Shown: positions 57,301 through 64,000 of the stretch, in pieces
Position numbering within the stretch: position 1 is the first letter of the stretch
Layout of the letters: every line of letters starts with the position of its first letter
Notes under the pieces: model-generated
Databases searched by the model: none
What the model was told of the DNA's origin: nothing
The model's input: the letters and a program-made list of their open reading frames with translations, nothing else
Assembly (NCBI GenBank): GCA_020744425.1
Contig: JAGMUV010000021.1
Location: 1 to 64,000, forward strand
DNA: 64,000 nt
Direction: 5' to 3'
From: Dactylonectria macrodidyma
Taxonomy: Eukaryota; Ascomycota; Sordariomycetes; Hypocreales; Nectriaceae
Made by a program: the position numbers and the translations under genes

Positions 57301-57369
57301 TTGCCTAAAAATGGTCCATCCACTCTACTTGGTCCAAAAGTGGAGTGGATGTAGTGGTTTCGAGCCTTG
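54347..57369 (+). mobile_element. Intact hAT-superfamily DNA transposon (3,023 bp)
   Basis: The element begins and ends with an 11-bp perfect terminal inverted repeat (CAAGGCTCGAA at 54347-54357 and its complement at 57359-57369), with imperfect continuation (CCACTACA). It is flanked by the perfect 8-bp duplication CAGATCCC. Both subterminal regions (about 150 bp each) are packed with ATCCAC/GTGGAT motifs, the usual transposase-binding layout. The single gene inside is uninterrupted. Everything needed for autonomous movement therefore appears present, and the insertion looks recent. It lies in a coding exon of the Zn2Cys6 gene. Confidence 0.95.
54704..57188 (+). CDS. hAT transposase
   Basis: Two exons, 54704-55852 and 55908-57188, separated by a 55-nt GT-AG intron, encode 809 residues. 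I start at MSANQPGQPGQQQ; an A-rich run precedes it. A BED-like zinc-binding segment lies near residues 50-90 (WACKDCILGNRP ... NHLWREH). The catalytic region shows HISFDGWTSRNKLALYGIAC and GYFTLDNAENNDTAMEVIGA, with conserved Asp residues, and RCIGHTINLSAKALLFG. The C-terminal dimerisation domain is complete: PRLSRMALDFLTIQPMSAEC and ERLFSAAGKMVSGLRTNLDA. An acidic tail ends the protein. It cuts and pastes the element through hairpin intermediates in the nucleus. No stop or frameshift is present. Confidence 0.95.
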
Positions 57370-57377
57370 CAGATCCC
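57370..57377. repeat. hAT target-site duplication, right copy
   Basis: CAGATCCC, matching 54339-54346. The TF reading frame continues directly from here (DPYFNNMPDADKGEW). Confidence 0.95.
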
Positions 57378-58796
57378 TACTTCAACAATATGCCCGATGC
57401 AGACAAGGGCGAGTGGTTCGCGGAATCGGCAAGGGACATATACTATGAGAGCCTCCGAGCGGCTCAGAAGCCCACTCTTGAGTTCTTGCAAGGTTGCACA
57501 CTGCTGGCCTTTCAACTCTACTTGCATGGCCCCAAGACCGAGGGCTGGTTGGTCATCGGCACTTGCACTCGGCTAGCGAATGAGTTGGGCCTCCATGCCA
57601 TTGACTTCCAGGGTGAGATAGATCTCTTCGATCCAGCTTCATTAGAATGGGGTAAGAAAGAGGGATTACGCCGCGTTTGGTGGTCTGTGTGGGAATTAGA
57701 TACGTTCTCAGCCGCAGTCGCCTGTCGTCCGCATACGATAGACAGGACGAGAATGTACGTTAAGCTTCCTGTATCTGACGAAAACTGGTTCGCAAACACG
57801 TTCGTGGAGTCGGCTATAGTTGACCCTGACCCCGTCCACACCTGGCATACGCTGAGGGATTGTCCAAACCAGGACGAGAGAGCCTGGTTCCTACTCATCA
57901 ACTATCTCTTGCTCATGGCGCATGACCTAGGCCAACAGCGGGGCTTGGAACGCAAGGAGGTTGAGGATATTGAAACCGCGATATCTTGTTACACCCTTCT
58001 CCTCCCTTCCCAGTTTCACTTAGTTGAGGATTTAAATCCTGCGTCATTTAGGCCACATAGGATTTCAAATTTTAATTGGATCATCGCTACTAACATCATG
58101 CTTCAAGGGTAAGTACATGTAATCAATGGTTCCGCTTATTATTGTTACACTATCTGGCCGTGGAATACTAAAACTATTGTAAAATCTGATAGGGCTCGAG
58201 TCTTTATCAAGCTTCTCAGCGAGGGTGTTTCAACTCCCAAGTTCTGGAGCTCATCAAGAAACTTGTTGACGCCTCTTGCCGCAGAGTCGCAGTTCGGGGC
58301 CTCTGAGGCCAAATATCGTGCCGACACAGATCAACTTATCCGCATCATTCGAATGTGGCCACCCGAGTTCATCCCATGCACCTCTCCTTTCATCGGTTGC
58401 CTTGTACTTGGGCCAGCAGCAATGCACCTCCGGGTCGCAATGGGCTCCAGACGGGTAGCCCGAGATAAATGCAGCACTGCAGCAAGCTTAGAGGAGGAAC
58501 TTCTGAAGCTTGCGCTATCACACATAGCGAAATTCTGGAAACTAGGCGCTTTACTGTTAGGTACGTTACGAGAGCAGGCTCTACTAAAACTGATACTTCA
58601 CCGGCTGACACGTCACATTACATGGACACAGACTTTGCTAATTCCATCACGGCATCGAAACGGTCTTGACTGTCGCCGTAGCATAGCTAAGTTCTTTTGT
58701 AAAGCGTTTAAAACAATAAAGAATATCTTCCCAGTTCCCTTCGAGGACGCCTGCGGCGGCCAGAATTGCCTCACCACACAAGCTAAACAGATATAG
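57378..58796 (+). pseudogene. Zn2Cys6 transcription factor, 3' part (separated from its 5' part)
   Basis: The frame carries on from the 54-kb part with YFNNMPDADKGEWFAESARD and contains the rest of the middle homology region: LQGCTLLAFQLYLHGPKTEG, IGTCTRLANELGLHAIDF, GLRRVWWSVWELDTFSAAVA and CRPHTIDRTRMYVKLPVSDE. An intron near 58,110-58,192 (GGTAAGTAC to TGATAG) leads to ARVFIKLLSEGVSTPKFW and a further open stretch to 58796. Another intron near 58,560 is possible (GTACGT), so the true C-terminus is uncertain. Apart from the transposon I see no lesion, which suggests that inactivation is recent. Confidence 0.75.
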
Positions 58797-59582
58797 ATAG
58801 GGAAGCTTCTGTCACTATGAATCCCAATCAATAGGATCCCCCGGCCGTGGGATCTTTTCTTTGTCATCAAACAGGCCCGAGAAACGTGGACGAGAGAAGC
58901 CAGGTCAACCCGGCTTCATCTCCTGTCTGTTATCATCAAGCAAGGGAGGAAATCTAATGCGAATCAGTAGGTCGCTTACAAAAGAGAGCTGATTGGTCGA
59001 ATGGGTCTGCTCACATTCAGGTGCTTTTTGTGGTCACCGCTCGCTTGACGCCCAAGAGTGCCAGCCTGCGATCGTCGAGCTAATAGGCTAAGGGCTAATA
59101 GAGCCTATTGCTTGCAGTAGTATAACAATCGCATGAATTAATAAGAGCGCGCTGCTACTTAGTAAGAATCGGTCATCCTCCTTACAGTTAGAATCATCTC
59201 CTTATTCTATAGTCTAGGCGATCTTATTTTAAGATAGAGTTATAATGTATATAAGAAGCAAGTGCAATAGATAAGGGTATGTAATACTTGAATTTTTCAT
59301 CTTAAAGTATCATTTTAAACAGATTCTTAAAACTAAATTTAAGTGAGCCTCGACATGCCATGAAGGAATCTTTTAGAGCAAAGAAAGAGCATTGGTTTGG
59401 ACTCACGCTCCAAGACGAACCGATGCCCATTGTTTGCATCCCTAGGTTGGTGTGGAATATTAAGGTCAGGGATACTTCAGCAGTGCTCTACACATCTAGA
59501 CTCATGGGAGAACCAGTTTACGATTCTTCACGAATTTTACTACCATCGTCTTAACAGCCGGATATTAACACTGCACCGCAGG
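58797..59582. other. AT-rich intergenic sequence
   Basis: From about 59,090 to 59,345 the sequence is strongly AT-rich with no coding potential, similar to the tract at 33.1-33.5 kb. The short plus-strand frames near 59,360-59,550 have no motif. Confidence 0.45.
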
Positions 59583-59666
59583 CTGAGCATGAACAACCGC
59601 GGCCTCAGCTTGGACAATCGCGGCCTGCGTCTGGACAACTATGGCCTGAGCATGGAGAACCGTGGT
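59583..59666 (+). repeat. Four tandem 21-bp units
   Basis: The units vary around CTGAGCATGGACAACCGCGG plus one base. In one frame they encode four heptads (LSMNNRG, LSLDNRG, LRLDNYG, LSMENRG). The surrounding frame (59397-59705) has no other support, so coding use is doubtful. Confidence 0.85.
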
Positions 59667-60542
59667 CTGATGACTCAGCCGATGGAGAGATATAAATATA
59701 GATAGGAATATGAGTGGTAGCTAATGGAGATACTGACGAGACGCGGGTTGGGCAGGGGTCCAAGGAGGATGTGGGGACTAGGGATTCAACTCCCAAGGTC
59801 TCGGGGGATTTTAGGCCGGTTTTTCACGGCGATTTTCATAGAGGATCATCATCAGCTCCAACAGCTGTGGAGGAACGAAGACTTTGTTTTTAGATTGCAT
59901 GACTATTAATTTTATCACAGATTTTCTGCCCTCCGTCTGTTCCCTTCCAATTCGGCCGAAAACGCCCTCTTCCTGCGAGCCCGACTGGCGAAGTCCTCGA
60001 CCTTCTGCCCAAAAATAGGTTCGATTCCAGTTGTCTAGAGGCGAGACGGCTAAGAGCAAAAGGCCGCACCGAGTTTTGAGACCCTGGCTGAAGGGGATGA
60101 TGAATCCGGCTCCCACGCGCACGTAAGTCGGAAGGCTCCTCATGTCTCATTGCGGTTGCCTATTCCTCTGTCCTCTTTTCTCCCCTCGCCTCCTTTTGCC
60201 TTCTTCCATATACCCTTCTCTATGCGTCATTGCTAATCAAAACTCACCTCATGTACTGTGTCGGGGCTGAGGGCCCACTAGCTAGAATGACCCGGGATTT
60301 TAATTGGCCGACCAATTTGAGTGCCGGTCTTGATAAAGCTATCGATAAGGATAACGGGAGTTGGTCTGAGATAAAAGGCAGAGACAACTTGGACACAGAT
60401 AGCAATCAATCATGTTCTTGCCCACCTTTATTTTTGAGTTATTGAATGGTTTTTGATGTCATTATGATGAGATTTATTTGATCAACTGGAATATCTGATT
60501 CATTTCTTAGCCAGCTGCTCGATTGCAGCTCTGGCCTTCTTT
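59667..60542. other. No recognisable gene
   Basis: Minus-strand frames at 59811-60150 overlap in different frames and have no motif. Nothing else is supported. Confidence 0.4.
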
Positions 60543-61313
60543 TTGTCTGTTTTGTTTTGCGAGTCTTGTCCACCCTCGCTCTGCTACGCATCCCGCCTAC
60601 CCTACTGCATCCGTCACTTCGGGTGGTGGTGTCCCTCTTGTCCCCCTGCCCAACACAGTACGCGACTCTTTCGAGATATGGGTGTGCAGATACACAGCAC
60701 TCAACCGACTTGGGATGCCGATATACGTAGAGCTATCCTTCATCTCGCGGGACAAGAGAGACCTGCGGACGCCCTCTAGCGTTTCTTTGCATGGTTCCAC
60801 GACAACGACGCGTTAATCAAGCATATCCTAGCGGGCTTGGGAGACGTCACGCTTCGCAACGTGTACGTGCCGGCCGATTTGGCGCATCCTTGCGGCCGCT
60901 TCCTCCATCAGATCGGAGGACGAGTGGTTCATCGCAAAGGCTTTCTCATCGCCTTTCTAGGCCTTCAGAATCCTCGTATGTGCCAACGTTGTATCAACAT
61001 CTACGCCAAGACCATAACCCGAACTGCGAGCACGTACCGAGCCCGCTTCACACCTACGTCTCCTTGCCCGGCTTCATGCGCGGCCAGTGCGCCGATTACG
61101 TGTAACCAGGGAACCGGGGTTGCGAGTTATCCTGGCTGCCTTGTTACCTGCCAACAGGTCCTCATGAAGGGGAGTTTGATCGGCCTCTGCGTGGTGGCAA
61201 TGAAGAGGACCCCTCCCCGCCGACCGAGTACGTTGTTGACGTGCCCAACAGGGAAAGCTGCCCTCGCATCTCATGTCAGTTCCCTCCAGCATCAGACTTC
61301 ATGCTGTAAATAA
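60543..61313 (+). pseudogene. Cys-rich fungal hypothetical protein (DUF3716-like), broken
   Basis: The plus strand reads IHSTQPTWDADIRRAILHLA, then a TAG stop at about 60,778, then RFFAWFHDNDALIKHILAGL, VTLRNVYVPADLAHPCGRFL and NPRMCQRCINIYAKT. The frame then shifts: the neighbouring frame reads YVSLPGFMRGQCADYV, and a third reads EDPSPPTEYVVDVPN near 61,210. The order and Cys pairs (CQRC, QCADY where a second CxxC is expected) match a widespread fungal family of unknown function that I associate with DUF3716. At least one stop and two shifts show that it is dead. A copia element begins 31 bp past its end. Confidence 0.45.
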
Positions 61314-61343
61314 CGTCCCTTCGCGTCGTGGCCGATAACAAGA

Positions 61344-61496
61344 TGTTGGAGATCACAAGTGTGAGGCGACCAAGTCGGTGGCAAGGTGTGGAAGAAGGTG
61401 GAATGTTCCACAAGAGACCGTGCCTGTATATAAACAGTGGTTCCCTTACTGCACATTTAGGATGAATCAAGCAACTTGAATCTTCTCATTTCAACA
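61344..61496 (+). repeat. 5' LTR of the copia element
   Basis: Boundaries follow from TGTTG at 61344 and CAACA at 61496, a perfect 5-bp inverted terminal pair of TG...CA type, and from the primer site starting at 61497. A TATA box (TATATAAA, about 61,427-61,434) lies inside, so the transcript should begin about 30 bp further on. The 5 bp before it, CAAGA, are the predicted target duplication. The second LTR is not in the window, so length is inferred. Confidence 0.75.
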
Positions 61497-61510
61497 GGTT
61501 ATGAGCCCGG
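61497..61510 (+). other. Primer binding site for half-tRNA initiator Met
   Basis: GGTTATGAGCCCGG is complementary to the anticodon loop (CUCAUAA) and stem of eukaryotic initiator tRNA-Met, not to its 3' end. Copia-type elements are known to prime from an internally cleaved tRNA-iMet. Its position exactly at the LTR edge supports both assignments. Confidence 0.8.
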
Positions 61511-61681
61511 AAGGCTAAATTAAACCTAAAGCTGAGTCTCCTACTTAATCACCCGTCCCTTACTCACCAGGACCTCACAGTCCTCTTCCACTGCAGCGGA
61601 GACTCAACAGCGGTCTTGGACCGCGCCAGAATCACGGCCCTTCACCTCCCTGTTACTCAAACGGAGAATCCGCTCCTTGAT

Positions 61682-61761
61682 CATTCCACCAGCTTCTCGC
61701 TGATTCCACCAGCTTCTCGCTGATTCCACCCGTTTTTCGCTGATTCCACCTCCTTCTCGCT
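61682..61761 (+). repeat. Four 20-bp tandem repeats in the copia leader
   Basis: Units are variants of ATTCCACCAGCTTCTCGCTG. The first two are nearly identical; the third and fourth have 3-4 changes. They lie in the untranslated leader between primer site and gag. Confidence 0.9.
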
Positions 61762-61907
61762 GACACTTTTCTTCGCTTCGAGAAGGTCCCCACTACCTTG
61801 CGTACCTCAAGGTGCTATCTACAAGAAGCATGTCCTAGACCTCTTGTCTTACCTCTACCTCCATCGAAAAACAAGCCAACAACATCAACCCATTATACTA
61901 TTTCAAC

Positions 61908-64000
61908 ATGTCAGACGGCAAAGAACCGAACCTGAGCGGAAACCTTTCCGGAGTCGCCAAGCTTGAATCCTCTGAAGGCTGGATCAACTGGAACGAGGAA
62001 ATCCGAGACCTACTGGCCCTGTCCGGCTACGACGATCTCCTGGAAAGAAAACGGGACCCACCGGTACAAGGCAATCTCTCGGAAGTCGACTTCGAAGAAA
62101 AGCTAGATGCTTGGCACCAGAGACAAGCACGAGCGTGTGGAGCAGTCCGATATCGACTTGGTTTCCGCCCCAAACAGGAAGTCCAAGGTCTCAACAAATT
62201 AACGGACATCCTCAAAACACTGGAGCAACACTTCAAACCCAAGGGTAGCAGTGTATTCCACGACCTCCAGCAAAAGTTTGATCGACTTACTCTAGACACC
62301 TGCGAAGGTGTATCCGACTTTTCTCGACGATTACGGAAGACCCGAGAACAGATCCTTCAACTCGATGAAACCAGTCAGATTGGAGAACCACAACTGATGG
62401 ACAAGTTTCTCAATGGACTTGGACCCAAGTATCAAGTGTTCCTCACTGCATTCCTTCAGAGCCATAGCTTGCTACCCGAACGGAACTTCGAAGGCATCAT
62501 CGTCAAGGCAGCCACTACTATCGAAGAAGCCACTAGAGCTGCTGAGCAGGAGGAACATAGCCAGCGGATGCAACAACAAGACCAGGACCAAGAGGCAATC
62601 AAGCACGCTGCTATGGTCGCTGCCATCAAGGAACAAAATTTCACTACCTGCAGCCACTGCAAGAGGCTTGGGCACACTTCAGATGCATGCTGGTTACTTC
62701 ACCCAGAGCTTAAGAAACGCCTGAACGACAAGCGATTTAGAAGAAGACAGCGCCAAGACCATCCAAGAACCAAGGACCGAACCAGGAATGCGGACCAGGA
62801 CGAGGTTACGAATGCTCTTGCCATCCACACCGAACCTGTCATACAGCTCATGGCATACCAGGGTCAAAGCGTGAGCAATTTACTTGAGCAAGTACACGTA
62901 CTGGATAGCGGGGCTTCAATGCATACCTTTTGCAAAAGGGAAAACTTCAGCACCCTTCGACCTTGGAGCGGCGGACAGACAGTCGGAATCGGAGAGACAC
63001 AAATCACTCCTCAGGGACTGGGAAATTATATCCTGCCGCTAAAAGGACTGGATGGCCAGCGACACCTGGCGCTCGACAACTCAATATATTCCCCAGAAGG
63101 GCGTGTCAACCTTGTCTCGATATCTGCTTTAACCAGGAAGGGGGCAAAAATCTCTTTCGCCAACAACCAAGCCAAGGTGACGCACGACAACCGAGTAATC
63201 CTGACAGCAACCGTACGATCAGGGATCTATGTCGTGGACCAACCAGACGAAGCGATCAATGCTGCCTTAGCGTCACTCACCATTAGTGACCCCGAACTTC
63301 AAATATGGCACGAAAGACTTGGACACCTAAGCGAGAACGGAATCAAGGCCCTGAAGGCAATGGCGCATGGCATTCATCCGATTCTACGTGGACAAAACTG
63401 CGAACCTTGCATAGTCGGAAAACAGAAAGAACGGCCACACCGAAAGTCAATCCGGAAAGGAACGTACCCGCTGGAATGCGTCCACGCGGACATCGCAGGA
63501 CCATTTCCAGACACAGCCTATGACGGCTCACGATATTGGGTTGTCTTCGTCGACGACTTTACCCGCATGGGCTGGGCATACGCAGTCAAAGAAAAGTCCG
63601 AGTTCACAAGGTGTTTCAAATATCTCCTCGATACGTACGAGCGGCCGGAACGTCGGTGCCATTACCTCCATGTCGACCAAGGTGGCGAAAACCGCAGTGA
63701 CCAGCTATGCATCCTCTGCGACAACAAGGGCATCAGCATTTACTATACCGCGACCGATCAGCATGAGCAGAATGGGATTGCAGAGGCATTTAATCGAGTG
63801 CTCCAAGAAAAGGTTACACCTACACTTGAGCGATCAAATCTGCCGCGAAAGCTCTGGCCCTATATCCTCTACGCGGCCGTGTATATACGGAACAGGAGCC
63901 CTAGCAAGACCCTGAACAAGACACCCTATGAGGCGTGGTTCGGAGACAAGCCAGACATCTCTCACCTCCGCGTTATTGGAGCGAATGGATGGGCAATATT
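61908..64000 (+). CDS. Copia gag-pol polyprotein (partial, 3' end outside window)
   Basis: Translation from ATG 61908 is open to the edge, 697 codons. Gag occupies roughly residues 1-290 and ends in a zinc knuckle C-x2-C-x4-H-x4-C (CSHCKRLGHTSDAC). The protease active site is VLDSGASMHT (about residue 335). The pre-integrase zinc region is WHERLGHLSENGIKAL with CEPCIVGKQK, and the integrase core shows HADIAGPFPDTAYDG, VVFVDDFTRMGWAY and HVDQGGEN followed by a QNGIAEAFNRVLQE segment with the catalytic Glu of the DDE triad. The ORF is continuous, so gag and pol are one frame here, as in many plant and fungal copia elements. It reads as intact. Confidence 0.92.
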   Translation, partial: MSDGKEPNLSGNLSGVAKLESSEGWINWNEEIRDLLALSGYDDLLERKRDPPVQGNLSEVDFEEKLDAWHQRQARACGAVRYRLGFRPKQEVQGLNKLTDILKTLEQHFKPKGSSVFHDLQQKFDRLTLDTCEGVSDFSRRLRKTREQILQLDETSQIGEPQLMDKFLNGLGPKYQVFLTAFLQSHSLLPERNFEGIIVKAATTIEEATRAAEQEEHSQRMQQQDQDQEAIKHAAMVAAIKEQNFTTCSHCKRLGHTSDACWLLHPELKKRLNDKRFRRRQRQDHPRTKDRTRNADQDEVTNALAIHTEPVIQLMAYQGQSVSNLLEQVHVLDSGASMHTFCKRENFSTLRPWSGGQTVGIGETQITPQGLGNYILPLKGLDGQRHLALDNSIYSPEGRVNLVSISALTRKGAKISFANNQAKVTHDNRVILTATVRSGIYVVDQPDEAINAALASLTISDPELQIWHERLGHLSENGIKALKAMAHGIHPILRGQNCEPCIVGKQKERPHRKSIRKGTYPLECVHADIAGPFPDTAYDGSRYWVVFVDDFTRMGWAYAVKEKSEFTRCFKYLLDTYERPERRCHYLHVDQGGENRSDQLCILCDNKGISIYYTATDQHEQNGIAEAFNRVLQEKVTPTLERSNLPRKLWPYILYAAVYIRNRSPSKTLNKTPYEAWFGDKPDISHLRVIGANGWAI

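Larger units (their letters stand above)
61344..64000 (+). mobile_element. Ty1/copia LTR retrotransposon, 5' half (continues past the window)
   Basis: The element comprises a 153-bp LTR, a primer binding site immediately after it, a leader of about 400 nt and an open gag-pol frame running off the right edge. No stop or frameshift occurs in 2,093 nt of coding sequence, which implies a young insertion. The domain order gag, zinc knuckle, protease, integrase before reverse transcriptase defines the copia type. The 3' LTR and the reverse transcriptase/RNase H domains are outside the window. Confidence 0.9.

Noticed and set aside
57225..57527. Minus-strand frame crossing the right end of the hAT element
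   Set aside because: It spans the transposon boundary and is antisense to the regulator; no motif.
62413..63915. Several separate small plus-strand frames in the last 2 kb
   Set aside because: All are out-of-frame shadows of the continuous copia gag-pol frame starting at 61908.
1..64000. tRNA or rRNA genes
   Set aside because: I saw no cloverleaf with A/B boxes and no rRNA-like sequence; the only tRNA-related signal is the 14-nt copia primer site. A tRNA scan would settle this.

Overview
The window is genomic DNA from a filamentous ascomycete, most likely a Eurotiales mould of the Aspergillus/Penicillium type. Genes carry short GT-AG introns (about 50-80 nt) with CTRAC-like branch sites. 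Protein families are typical of such fungi: Zn2Cys6 regulators, MFS sugar transporters, seven-helix membrane proteins of the PTH11/rhodopsin-like type, a YANK-type AGC kinase and an otubain. Many broken genes carry C-to-T/G-to-A type stops or substitutions, resembling repeat-induced point mutation. Gene density is low and transposons and gene fragments are common, so this is an accessory, possibly subtelomeric, region. A RecQ-type helicase scrap agrees with that but does not prove it.

Layout. 1-11.7 kb: a remnant resembling a fungal DNA ligase, one intact seven-exon protein kinase (3192-5403, minus), then about 6 kb with nothing recognisable. 11.7-13.8 kb: an intact five-exon membrane protein gene with two micro-exons, followed by an inverted scrap of a paralogue. 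15.7-22.0 kb: a Helitron on the minus strand with a broken Rep region, an open Pif1-type helicase and an RPA-like gene. 22.3-23.3 kb: a LINE 3' fragment abutting a hAT fragment. 24.0-27.0 kb: a Zn2Cys6 regulator (minus). 28.4-29.8 kb: a RecQ-like scrap facing a tyrosinase pseudogene. 31.6-32.9 kb: a second intact membrane protein. 33.5-34.8 kb: an unknown split gene back to back with a polynucleotide-kinase (PNKP-type) remnant. 40.4-42.0 kb: an intact otubain deubiquitinase with a GC-AG intron.

43.4-58.8 kb is the most coherent part. It holds a glyoxalase-fold extradiol-dioxygenase-like gene, an NmrA-like reductase, a SnoaL-like protein, an MFS sugar-type transporter, two divergent short-chain dehydrogenases and a Zn2Cys6 regulator. 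I infer a former catabolic or secondary-metabolism cluster, probably for aromatic compounds. Nearly every member is broken. The regulator is split by an intact 3.02-kb hAT transposon with a perfect 8-bp target duplication. Only the transporter looks fully functional.

60.5-64.0 kb: a broken Cys-rich hypothetical gene, then the 5' half of an intact Ty1/copia element: a 153-bp LTR, a primer site matching the anticodon loop of initiator tRNA-Met, and an open gag-protease-integrase frame that runs off the window.
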